In this document: positions 1 through 10,312 of the stretch, piece by piece
How positions within the stretch are numbered: the stretch's first letter is position 1
Layout of the letters: the number at the start of each line of letters is the position of its first letter
Source of the DNA: Beverwykella pulmonaria
Lineage: Eukaryota; Ascomycota; Dothideomycetes; Pleosporales; Melanommataceae
Direction of reading: 5' to 3'
Length of the DNA: 64,000 nt
NCBI GenBank assembly: GCA_001599595.1
Contig: BCHH01000002.1
Coordinates: 1,278,390-1,342,389, forward strand
Program-made: the position numbers and the translations under genes
Notes under the pieces: model-generated
What the model saw: the letters and a program-made list of their open reading frames with translations, nothing else
Told to the model about the DNA's origin: nothing
Database searches by the model: none

Positions 1-505
1 GTTTGGATAGGAGGTACTTGGTTGCACAATATCCCTAGCACTTTCACCTAGAAGTGAAAAGAGTGTGATTGAGATGAGCAGAAGCAAACAAGCTAGCAAC
101 GGGTTTGAAATGTGACGGCTTTTTCAATTTCCAGAACGCAAGACAGTCTCACACCAGCGTTATTGTAGCGAATTTAGTACCATCATCCATCCCGTCTGGT
201 CTCCCAAGAGTCTCGTCACCGAAAACAAATTTTCTCACTTACTGATATCATTGTTCGTCATCTAGAGCGATGATGAGTGTTTAGTACTTGCGTCTATCCT
301 TCTCATTACCCCATGTCAATATGATTGCAGAAAGAGACAATTTCGACACCGTCCCGTCACTAGTGGTGTCGAAAATGCAAGACGGACCGAAAGGACGGTT
401 CGTCCTTGTCTTCATTCGTAGGTGTCGTTCGAACGGCAGCTTCTCCCAATCTGATTAATTTTCTTCAGAAAGGAAAAGAGGTGCCACTGTTGATCTCAGC
501 GTCAG
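1..505. other. no gene recognised
   Basis: I see no supported gene here. The stretch lies downstream of the eroded HET gene, which is on the minus strand, and may be its old 3' flank. Confidence 0.4.
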
Positions 506-1815
506 CTATCCGGATTTCACTTCACCGTAGGGGTTCTCGCCCTTCAGTTCCACGTGATAGTCCATGACAGTGGCAAGGTCAACCCAGCTCAAAGCAGTAT
601 CAAGTCCGAGATTTTTAAGTGGACCATCAATTGATGCACAAGACCATGAACGGACACGGTATTCCCGAGGGGATTCCGTATTCTTTCGCCCCATCGCCTG
701 TCAGATGAAGCGTTCAATCATCTCCGAGTGTCACAGACCTGCGGCATACTTATCACCTGTTTATTCCTTGATATTTCTTGTAGTTTCAGCGAGCGCAGGA
801 AGTTTGCCTGAGCCTTTGGTAAACTTTATAGGGTAGTACAACCATAGCATGCGGTACCACAGAGGTGTTGCTCGATATCGTCTGTGTTCTATACGATCTT
901 GGTCGCCATCTGATGGTTGTAGATTCTTGCATACATTTGAGTCTTCGTGGAGGCTGTGGTGGCGACCTTCAACTCAGAAATTATTCTCGCTGTAGACATG
1001 GCTATAGTATTCAAAGAACATCTGCATGATCGCAAATTGTAAAATCCGGGATCCAAGAAATCTTTTTTGAAATGTCCAACCCCGTTAAGAAAGTGGTTCT
1101 TCTGCTAGAACACAGTAGTAGTCATTCGCTTGGGGGCAGCCTCTTTGTGATGCCATGAAGCCCTGCGCTTCACCGCGCAGCCTTCGTGGAGTATTGAATG
1201 CCAAGGTAGCTGAGCAGTGAGCGTTGGATAAGCATGCCCTGGGAGTCATCCTTTGATCCGGTGGCTGCTATTATCAAGTAGACATTTACCTAGATGGGTG
1301 CTATCTTCGCCGACTGTCACTCTTAGTCAGGACAGTCATCCTGGTGTATATTACTTTAAACTTAATTCATTTTCGTGACCAAGGCGTATCTCTTTTGTTT
1401 TTCAAGGAAAGTATGAGATGGAAAAGCGACCAATCAGTTCCGTTCAGGACATGTTGGTCCTTTGAGCTCTTGCCAGAAGTTCTTGATAATATTGTACTTA
1501 CCACAATGAATCAATCCATAGGTACGGTATAACCAGCCGGCGAGTCGAGACCACGGCATTCTAGAAGGTCTCCGAGAGGCCCGCAGCTGATATACATGTC
1601 TATGCGTCACAGCATTGGAGCAAGTGGCTTTGAAGTGGTGTTGAACTCCCCACACTTGGGCTCAAAGCGATGGACTTACCTGGAATTTTGCCTGTTTCGT
1701 ACAATTTAATAATACGTGGATCTAAACTGCCGTCGACGTCTCGCACCCTCAAGGGCAATTCTGCCTCATTGACCACGCATCTCTTGCTCCCGTGCTTGAT
1801 AATTACATTCACGTA
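506..1815 (-). pseudogene. eroded HET-domain (heterokaryon incompatibility) gene
   Basis: Minus-strand translation shows the landmarks of a HET-domain protein in the right order but in shifting frames. Near 1,815-1,620 there is a segment ending in DPRIIKLYETGKIPGK then IALS and GSSTPLQ, matching the usual entry into the HET core (YIALSHCWG). Near 1,580-1,500 another frame reads SETF-stop-NAVV...IPYLWIDSL, the second HET core motif. Near 840-506 one frame reads KLPALA...TGDKYAAGL-stop-HSEM...YRVRSWSCASIDG, the usual C-terminal block. That last frame holds three in-frame stops: 761-763 (TAA), 731-733 and 701-703 (TGA, both where Trp is expected). No intact frame joins the blocks, so this is a relic. 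HET proteins trigger incompatibility cell death in Pezizomycotina; this copy should be non-functional. The family assignment rests on motif memory, not a database search. Confidence 0.75.
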
Positions 1816-1869
1816 CTTATTTCAACGCTATGGTAAGCGTAGTTTCTGGAGCCGAATCCTTCTCAATAA

Positions 1870-2540
1870 CTCGGCCGAAGATAATAGGGCTCCACCCAAG
1901 CAGCCTTCTTTAGGCTAGCTCGTATAGCTAGTCTGTGCATCATTATGTATACGCCTGGTTGTTCATCAAGTCAAAAAGGCTCAGTTAGATCGAATCATTA
2001 CCAACGCGACAAGCAACTATGCTGAGAGTAGTAAAAAGAAAAGGAACATCGAACATGGGTCGTAAATTATGAGTGCAAATCTGATCTCTGAGTTCAAGAC
2101 AGCCTGGGTGGGAATGTCTGGTGGTCTGTGCGTGTTGCTTGTAAAGACTTTGATAATTTCTTCGCACACTATTGTGGCGGGGCATCTTACTTTGCTGATA
2201 CAATTTATGTTCCATGAACAAATCACACATCACGAAGTTGAAATTGCTCTGCTTACCATATCGCCTCTCGTCGCTTATTTTTAGTTTGGGTTTGTCAGTG
2301 CCAAGATGTGGTTGTGCATCGAGGCTGAGCTTACTCGGCTCCCACTTCCCACGCCATACTGTGGCTGGTTTTGGAATACTGTACGAGTTCGACTCTTTGT
2401 AACTCAAACAGAAGGAGGCGCTGTATGTTTTGCCCAGAAATTTTCAGCTATTATGTTAGAATTGTTCAGCCATTGTGCTGATGAACAGAGCCTCAATAAT
2501 AGACTTGAATATTTGATATTGACTCTGACTTAGAGCTTCT
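1870..2540. other. intergenic, no gene recognised
   Basis: Several short open frames overlap on both strands, but none has recognisable domains or splice structure. The stretch separates the HET relic from the secreted-protein gene. Confidence 0.4.
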
Positions 2541-2545
2541 GAAGG

Positions 2546-2551
2546 TATAAA
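2546..2551 (+). promoter_or_regulatory. TATA box of the small secreted protein gene
   Basis: TATAAA lies about 175 bases upstream of the ATG at 2722. The related gene at 25.5-25.9 kb has a TATAAAA at a similar distance, which suggests a shared promoter layout. Confidence 0.4.
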
Positions 2552-2721
2552 GAGAACCGTTGTCGCAGCAGGAAAGATATCATCACAACAGTTCATAAGT
2601 TCTTCAGTACTACAAAACAACACTTGCAATCCTCCATCACCTCCGAACAATCAAAACTACTTCATATCTATCTACCTACCAACTCCACAACAACCAAACC
2701 AAACCAACAACCATAATCAAA

Positions 2722-3132
2722 ATGTACTCTCTCACTGCCCTCACCTTCGGCCTCATTGCTGCCGCTGCCGCCTCCGCAATCCCCACTCCCCAGGCCCCAG
2801 TCTTTGCAAACCTGACCTTCTCCCTTACAAACGACATCACTGGCGCCAATGCCCAGGCCACTCTACCCGGAAATGGCATCGACGTTCCTTTTGAGGACCT
2901 GTTCTTTGGCACCTCCGTCGCTCCCGACAACCAGATTTTTGCAACCAGCATCCAGTTCGTCGCTCTTCCCCCGAATGTCTTCTCGGCTTGTGTATTCGCG
3001 ATCGATGGAAGGGTCGTGGTGATCAATGACAAGAAGACTTTCGGCGACATCGATGGAAACCCGTATGCGGCCATTCCGCAGAGGCTAAACGGGCTTACTA
3101 TCAACTGCCAGACTGATGGACTTGTCGTGTAA
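2722..3132 (+). CDS. small secreted protein, paralogue of the 25.5-kb gene
   Basis: An intronless 136-residue protein. Residues 1-18 form a signal peptide (hydrophobic core ending in Ala-Ala-Ser-Ala), followed by a mature domain of about 115 residues. The mature part has two Cys (in SACVF and INCQ), which could form one disulfide. It shares the pattern NDxTGANAxATxP, then DLFxGTxV, then ATSxQ, with the minus-strand gene at 25539-25934, including both Cys positions, so the two are paralogues. The pyrimidine/adenine-rich leader and the AATCAAAATG start context look genuine. No known fold or function is recognised. Small size, secretion and duplication fit an effector-like or surface protein, which is inference only. 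Its neighbours are two eroded genes, so it is an intact gene in a decaying region. Confidence 0.8.
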   Translation: MYSLTALTFGLIAAAAASAIPTPQAPVFANLTFSLTNDITGANAQATLPGNGIDVPFEDLFFGTSVAPDNQIFATSIQFVALPPNVFSACVFAIDGRVVVINDKKTFGDIDGNPYAAIPQRLNGLTINCQTDGLVV

Positions 3133-3139
3133 GAGGTCA

Positions 3140-3780
3140 GACTTTTGTGATTAGCATTAGTGTTGGAGTTTTTTTTACATTCTATTTGTTTTAAGGTTTA
3201 GTCTTTGTTTATGCATAGCGCTTTGGAGTATATTAGGACATTCTTTTAGCATTCCCTATATGGATATCATGTCCAGTCATTACTTAATAGATAGTATTCA
3301 TAATCCTATTCGATTTTAGAAATATTTGATTCTTGCGACGGTTGAAAATAGTTGAAATTGCTTTCTTCTAACTTTGAGCCATCAATTTTCCGATTTCTTC
3401 GTTGGCGCGACACATCACTTCGTACGAGGCATTTAGACGGCGAAATAAGACGCCGTTCTGTTAGTATTGCAAATGGCGCTCTCCTATGAGATAAACTACT
3501 CATTCACTAGCGCACCGCTAATCTAACTCACTGACTATGTACTCATGGTGCTTGGCTTCAGTGGGGAGGGATCGGGTATGTATCATATACGCCTTGCATG
3601 GCAACCGTTTCAAATCAAATCAATTGCTTTCATCAATCTCGAACCTGATGCAGCGCAAGATCAAAGGCTGCCTGCTGTCTATATAACTAGACGAGCTTAC
3701 TCCAATAGTCACTAGTCTCCTAAGCAATATTAATGCCAACATTCATATACTTCGCTCACTATGCGTCGTGTTAGCTGCAG
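3140..3780. other. intergenic, no gene recognised
   Basis: It holds the 3' flank of the secreted-protein gene and AT-rich sequence. Nothing codes convincingly. Confidence 0.4.
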
Positions 3781-3784
3781 TATT

Positions 3785-4800
3785 CTAGTACTTCGCCTTC
3801 GGATCTAGGCCTTGCATCCTCAGCAGTGGCGGCGCTGGCTTCACAGTAGCCTGTTGCTTGAATGTAAACATGATAGACTTATCCCCTCCACTAGAGATAA
3901 ATTATGCAGCAGGCCAATTCGTCCCGTTAGGAATAGCAAGACGATAGGACTCTGAAAAAGATGATGATGGGATTGATTCGTTTGGCTTCCTCGATGGTAC
4001 CTGGTATAGCGGATCTGTCTTCGGAACTAAACTCTAAGGGGTTGAGCTTGAAGCCAAAAGAGCCACACATTAGCGCTATGTGATGCTGTTTGGTATGGAG
4101 GAGACGTGACAGCTTATTGCCGAGGGTGGTAGACGAGTGAGGTACCTATTTGAACGTCTAAAGTCTGATGCTGTGGCCAGCAGTGAAACAGGTCCGCATC
4201 GAAACAGCCGCCGCCAAAAGCGAAACCTTCCATATGATGTTGGGGTAGGTGGTAGTTAGATTATTGATCGAGCGATAGAGGTCGACGATTTGGTTGTAGT
4301 TTTCTAAAAGATGTGACATTTTGTAGATGCCACGGTTATTGTCTAGGGGTTGTCAGTAACGCTCAGACCTACTACCACAGCCTATAGACTTACACCATTT
4401 GATGGATTCTATGTTGGCCGAATCAATTATGTTCGACACGATTCTAATTATGAACTCCTGCCTCTGGCATCCCTATGCTGAGCACGAGCTGATATCTAGT
4501 GAGAGTGCGAGGGTACCTTCCTAGATGCAAGATCCAATCCGGGTGTTTGCGGGAGAGCATGGAGTTGGGATTTACAATTTGCAGTTCAACCTAGATTCCA
4601 AACTGCAGAGGGGTCGGAAATAAGAACCATGTAGTTTTTGATCTGCTAAACATATTGACATAGACTATCCAGGAACTTAGTGAGATTTGGAGTCCGGTCA
4701 CCAAGACTTAGCGTATCATTGCTGCGACGGTACTCCGTTCCGAATAAGGCATCGTCTATTACAAAACTTTGTATGCGGAGTTCTTCTGCTTCTCCCGTGA
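3785..4800 (-). pseudogene. eroded GH36-type alpha-galactosidase gene
   Basis: Minus-strand blocks in several frames follow the order of a GH36 alpha-galactosidase. Near 4,790-4,690: FVIDDALFGTEY, then LGDRTPN (family VLDDGWFG...LGDWxPN). Near 4,450-4,395: FIIRIVSNIIDSANIE then IKW. Near 4,317-4,230: HLLENYNQIVDLY...YPNIIW. After a one-base frame slip near 4,226: GFAFGGGCFDADLFH, matching the GGGRFD segment around the acid/base region. Then GTSLVYHP, a stop, and SFGFKLNPLEFSSEDRSAIP, the usual C-terminal barrel segment. Near 3,880-3,785: TNWPAA, a stop, then KPAPPLLRMQGLDPKAKY. Stops and frameshifts throughout, plus loss of the usual DDGW, show a dead gene. The enzyme would have removed terminal alpha-galactose from plant oligosaccharides. 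The minus-strand open stretch at 4,759-4,971 overlaps its 5' side but I do not recognise it. Confidence 0.75.
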
Positions 4801-5484
4801 TGTTAACAAATGATGGCTAATTAATGTTAAAATAAAGACTTTCCCAGGAGTTGAGTAGGATTGGACGAGTGTAGTTGGATCGGGAGAGATGGCTTCGATA
4901 CAGATCATTGAAGGATCGCAACATTTCTCCAACACCTGCAGAAGAGATGTAAAGGTCTCACCTAACTGCAAGGACTAACTAGTGTGAAGTCGATTCAATC
5001 CGAGCAGAACTTGGATGAAGTTGTGCGAGAACCTTTCTGCGGTGGCTTGAAAGCTATCTGTGTAAAGAAAGTTGAACCCCTAAGCCTTTTCAGTGCTTTT
5101 GGTATCATTTGGAGACACGAGAGCAAAGAGGAGATTACGAAGATGGGAGAAGTAACTCTCGGTGCCTCCGAATGTGGACTCCCCAAAGTCAACCTTTCTC
5201 TTCACCCGATTGAACTCGTGCATACAGTCACGATGGACCTCAATCATATTTAAATCGAGATTGGAGAAATTTGTACTAAAGCTTGCCGCCCTTTTAATGA
5301 CAATTTGACTCGAGCTATTCTTCGAAATCCTAGAAGCTTCGCGCAATCGCATTGTATTTGGGAAAGATAGAGTAGGATGACACAGCGGAAACATCCGACA
5401 TTCAATTGCCCTATTAAATACAAATAGAAGGAAGATTTATACTTTCTACGCAGAAACCAACAGCGGCGAGCATCCATACCATTA

Positions 5485-5730
5485 TTAGGTCACTAAAAGA
5501 TATAAATCTTGTCGCTTAGTCAATCCCAATCGAAAGTCCGGTGCCTTCGGTAAATATTGTTCCTGAGTATACACAAATGCTTTGTCCCTCTGAGCTTCAG
5601 CAAGGGCGGTTAAACTTTCAGATACTCCCCGATGGATGAGCCAGCATATTGAACAATTCTCGGCTGTTGCTTTGAGCTCGTCAATTGATTGATTATGTGG
5701 CAGGCCTAATGGTTGGCTAAATTCCCCCAC
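5485..5730 (-). pseudogene. fragment resembling the N-terminus of a HET-domain protein
   Basis: An 81-codon open frame contains IDELKATAENCSICWLI, which resembles the region before the HET core (L..SA..GC.IC.LI). A following segment ends before any HET core appears. No HET core follows directly downstream on the minus strand. The strand is the same as that of the HET relic at 506-1815, so this may be the displaced N-terminus of that gene or a separate dead copy. The assignment rests on one short motif. Confidence 0.45.
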
Positions 5731-5734
5731 ATTC

Positions 5735-6525
5735 TTGTCTTCTCCAGCCTTGTTCGCTTTCCCTCATTGAGTATCATTAAAAATTGTCAATCATTTCCAA
5801 GGCATGCTGCAACTGTTATGGTGAGCTGGGAGCGATGGTAGATCTGCAGAGCCCACCGCAGCACACAAGGAGCACAAGCCCATGATGGAACAGGCCCGCA
5901 ACCGGCTAATGTAGGCGAAGGATGATCGAGAACACGCAGTGATGAGATGAATGAATGACAAAGTCTGTCGTGTTAATTTGGCCATGAGAGCCAAATGAGT
6001 GGCGTCGGTTGAAGTATTTCGAATAGAGTTGGATAGAATGAGGGTTGGGATGAGACGATGCATGTGCAGGTAAGAAGTTCGCGCTAATCTACTTCTACTC
6101 TAGACCCAATTGTACGGTCGGACTAAGGGACTACGGGAACGTCTCCACCTGGGCATTCCCCATTTTCCTCCTTCCCCTCCACATCCGCATCGCGAGCTTC
6201 TGCAACCGAGCACGTTCCTGGAATATGCCCAGGCGCGTTCGCGCCAACTGGCTACGCTTGGGGCCGCAAACTCTCGTCTCACATCAGCTCGTTCCTGAAA
6301 ATACCGGGGTACATCTCACACTGATTAGCAATAGATTGCACCTTGCGGGAAACTACTCTGTTTATCCCCAGATTGCTCAGCAGATCTAATATGGAGTACT
6401 TCCAGAAATGAATGTGGTTCCTGAATGGCGGGCCTGTCTTCCCTGAGATGTGTATAAGTATTGTGGGCCTGGTCGTCGGAGAAACTTTGCACGCTCTCGC
6501 TCTCTCAGGATATCTGCCAAAGATT
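5735..6525. other. intergenic, upstream region of the aldose epimerase gene
   Basis: Short open frames occur on both strands (for example 5791-6063 minus and 6110-6298 plus) without recognisable features. The last few hundred bases should hold the promoter of the gene starting at 6530. Confidence 0.4.
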
Positions 6526-6529
6526 CAAG

Positions 6530-7973
6530 ATGAAGTACTCATTCTGTCTGTTTGCTGCTTCGGTTTTGGCGGCTGTTCCGCCCCCGGATGCCGATGGAAG
6601 ATACACGCTAGAAGCGCCAGGAATTCGAGCACAGGTACTTGGCATTTTCCCATGTTTCAAGTCTGCTCTATGTCGAAAACTTTACACTTAATTGAACATC
6701 ATCCAAATTTCTTTTTCGTTGGTTAAATAGCTTAGAGCGCTCATATGCCTCCTCGAATCAATCCCCTTTAACTAATCGCTTGGCAGTTCATTCCTTATGC
6801 CGCTACTCTGACTAACCTGTTCGTCAAAGGTAAGAGAATGTTTCTCCTGCGTATTGAAATTTCTGACACGTGAACAGACAAGAATGGCGTCGAGCGTGAC
6901 ATCGTGTTGGGCTACGACAATGCGTCCTACTATCGTATGTTCTGATCATTCACAGGGATCTTCTTTTCTGACAAAAACACAGCCGTGGATCCCGGACACC
7001 CCGTCTACAATGCCATTCCCGGACGATACGTGAACCGCATCGGCAACGGCACATTCAAGATTGACAACATCACCTACAACACCGTGAAGAACGATGGGCC
7101 CAACACTCTCCACAGTGGGCCCAACAACTGGAGTTACCGGGTATGGAACATAACCGACGTGACCAAGACGTCCATTACGTACTCCATCTACGACCCTGCA
7201 AACTCCACCAACATGCCAGGTCGCGTGGAAGCCGTTGTCACGTACTCGCTCTCCAAGAATAAATGGAATATCGTCATGGACGCGATTTCGCCCGAGGCGA
7301 AGACGCCCCTCATGCTCACGCAGCACACGTACTTCCAGCTTGATGCGTTCGCCAACCCAGAGAACAGGACGATTTGGAACCACACTATTCACATGCCCCA
7401 GGCCCGCCGCGTAATGAAGATTGACGGCGATGCCTTGCCCACAGGGACCATTGCTGACATTCCCAAAGGCGCCATCGACGATTTCTGGTCCCAGCCCCGA
7501 AAGCTTGGATTCGCTGCCAATCAAACCGGATTCGAAGGTCACTGTGGAGGTCAGGGCGCTTGCCATGGATATAACACCAATTGGGCATTCGACAAGAAGA
7601 AGCCTACGGATATCGCTGTTACGCTTAGCAGCGAGTGGAGCGGTATCAAGGCTGACCTTCGCACCGACCAGGAGGCTATCGTTTTGTATACTTGCAACTG
7701 GAATGATGGAAAGACCGAGTTCAAGAGCACGCAAGGTGTCAAGGGCCAGGATAAGTTCATTCCTAGGGATGGCTGCATTGCTATTGAGGCTCAGGATTAC
7801 GTCGATGGAATCAACCAGTAAGTCTTCCTTTGAATTGAGTATGAATCATACGGAAGTTAATGTGGTTATTTAGCCCTGAGTGGGGTCGCTTGGACAAGCA
7901 GATTTTTGGTCCCGGACAGAAGTACCATTGGGAGTCCTCCTGGACTTTCGGCCTGATTGACGAGAAATACTAG
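6530..7973 (+). CDS. secreted aldose 1-epimerase (galactose mutarotase family)
   Basis: Five exons: 6530-6634, 6787-6829, 6878-6934, 6983-7817 and 7874-7973. They sum to 1,140 bases, giving 379 residues. The enzyme interconverts alpha and beta anomers of aldoses such as galactose or glucose. The start gives MKYSFCLFAASVLAAVP, a short signal peptide, so an extracellular or wall location is likely. Family landmarks in order: NAIPGRYVNRIGNG, NTLHSGPNNW (usual NxLHGG), LTQHTYFQLD with the catalytic His (usual NHTYFNL), and IAIEAQDYVDGIN with the catalytic Glu, followed by HPEW across the last intron. All introns have GT-AG borders and are 48-152 bases long. Several N-glycosylation sequons occur in the mature part. 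The eroded alpha-galactosidase upstream could once have supplied its galactose, which is speculative. Confidence 0.92.
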
Positions 7974-7984
7974 GTAGACTCGGA

Positions 7985-8400
7985 AATCCTTGGGTAGTCG
8001 GGAGACGTGATGTTGGACAAAAGACGACATAATAGTAGCTGTTGATTCTCCAGAATTTGAAGAGCAGCCTAAATTTACACGTCACCAGTCTTCTGCTGTA
8101 GTGCTTTTCCCGTCACAGGTCCATCTGATCTAGATTGGCATTGACCGGTTTGCTACAGAGTTGAGCATCCAGATCATCCCATCAAGAATAACCGGAACAC
8201 ATAAAGCCACAGTATACGTGAATAAAAGCACTCTTCTACTATTATGACAGTATACCCAGCCTCGTAAAGTTGACTATCGTTCCAACAACTCGGGCCCGTT
8301 CCACATACCATACCATTGGAAATGTGCTCAGCACGCAAGGCCCGCATTTTGGAACCCGGATACTTGACACATTCACGAAACAAGCTTTGTATTAAAGTGC
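7985..8400. other. 3' flank of the aldose epimerase gene, no gene recognised
   Basis: No coding signal is supported in this stretch. An open frame at 8174-8383 (minus) shows no known motif. Confidence 0.35.
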
Positions 8401-8830
8401 CCTGCCCGGATCCATTCAGGTCTCGGCCGTTGGAGATAAGGTACTCTAGCGCGCAGAAACCTTGATAGAGATCATAATGCCAGTGGAATTTTATGAAGAT
8501 GACGATGACGATGCTGCACCTTTTGATATTGCTGGGGAATATTGGAAAAGGAAATTGATAGCTAACTGTAGTCTAGTTTCATGAAAGCACAGTCGAGGTA
8601 AATCTCCATGATAATTCCAGAGACGCAGTAATTGTGCGACCACCGGTCGTGGTAGAGCTTGAATGGGAATGGAGTCTAAAGGATGTTTCCTATGTTCTTG
8701 ACATGCAGGAACCTTTTCACCAATGGAACACCTTTGTTGGAAGCAAGTGTAGCGATAACGATGCTGAAAAATCGGGTCGCCCTGGGTTATCGTAGTCTGG
8801 ATCCTACTCTATTCCTCGAAGATACGAGCT
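8400..8830 (-). pseudogene. possible relic of an aminoglycoside-phosphotransferase-like gene
   Basis: Minus-strand reading near 8,680-8,580 gives KLYHDRWSHNYCVSGII, then after a frame slip WRFTSTVLS. This resembles the YHDDLS..NILV...G(I)IDWE(F/C)TS segment of fungal APH-type kinases, which carries the catalytic Asp and metal-binding Asn and Asp. Here the Asn-Ile-Leu-Val part is altered and stops follow at once. No intact frame exists. The identification rests on one motif and is weak. Confidence 0.3.
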
Positions 8831-10312
8831 TGTGAAAGATTTTTTGTCCATGGACATGGGAAAGAGAGCCTGAACTAATGTGGATTGAAGTTGGCTCATC
8901 ATTTCAATCACATCAACGGCAAGTGAAACGCGTTGTTATGTTCAGCAATAATTTCTGCCTAATATTTTATGAAATCATGAATGATTGGATGGAAAAGGAG
9001 TGGGAATGAGTGTCAATTTTAACAAGGAGTTGGTGCACCCAAAGTTTTGCGTCGTCGAACAAGTGTTTCGTTGCATCGTCCAGGTCTGTACGAAGAGCTT
9101 CGATGAAAATTATTTACAGAAATGATCGCCATAGAGAGCGTTCAGACATTGCGCTAGGTAGGCAAACTTTTGGTAAACACACATTCAGTCCAAGCGTTTT
9201 TTGGTTGTGCAGTGGGAAAAAGTAGCGTCGTACACATGGTGGCCGTAAAGTCTTATTTGCTAGTGTTGACGAGAATCGAACATCCATAAAAGTCACTCGG
9301 CATCTCCGTGTCGTTGTATAAACAATTCTGCGTCTTCTTCGTATGTAATATACTGAGTTAAGTTACTTTCAGAAGCACAGAAGCACGCATCTCATCCTGA
9401 GAAGGCCGTCATGGATAGCTATCCAATGCAGAACGTAGTAGAAAACAGCTGCTCTTCCTTCGGGACAGCAAGAAAAATTCTTCCTTAAATCTCACCCAGG
9501 GTTTTCGGGCGGTTTACTAGCGCATACTTGAGCATTTGACGCTCACATTTGACACGTTACAGTTTGTCTAACTCAACCAACATGTCTTGCGACCATACAC
9601 TAGCAATTACTGGGTACGCCACCTCGAATCCAAATTCATCGCATCTAAAACTAGAAGCACCTTAGGACTCCTACATTGCATGACTGCCTAGCGATCACGA
9701 CTCAATTGTCCGCCTACTTAAGAGCCTCTGATTTGACTCTATATTCCAGACAATACACTACGCACACTGGACACACACTTTACATGCTTCATATACCTTA
9801 TACGCTTCCTACACAAATATACTTTGCGATTTCTGAAGGAACCATTTGTTTCAAGAGCCCCTCCCTTTGGCTCTTCCCTCTGTTCAATTGGAAGGGTGAC
9901 TGGTAGGTGGAGGACCTTTCTTGTAACTGGTCCTCACATTCGGGGCTGTACTTCAAAACTGTCTTGCCTTGTAAGTGGAATGGGACTTGGGATGTAGAGA
10001 ACCTCTTCGGTGGGATATGGCGGGTATGGCGACCCGCGGTAAAATACTTCAAATATTCGCGAGTGGCTGGTTTGTCTTCTCGTTTTTGAATCCCCTCGCT
10101 AGAGCCAAAACTGTAAGCCTCAATGCTTTATTTCTAATAGAGGCGGTTCCATTTCATCGACCCAAGCAGAGTTCAACTGCTGCTATATCGGAAGCTGTCA
10201 ATTGAAAGGTTTGGCCCCAGATGACATTCAGGTAGGATAAACTATCTCAGTATCGAACCTTCAGGTATGAACATTGTATCCTAGCCAGCAGTTTCAGGAG
10301 CTGATCCTGCTC
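8830..10312. other. intergenic, no gene recognised
   Basis: About 1.5 kb without a supported gene. Open frames at 9676-9906, 9907-10089 and 10274-10579 show no domain. The end is the 3' flank of the kinase-ankyrin gene. Confidence 0.4.

Noticed and set aside
6946..7734. 262-codon minus-strand frame over the aldose epimerase gene
   Set aside because: Antisense shadow of the main exon, which has the conserved motifs and splice sites.
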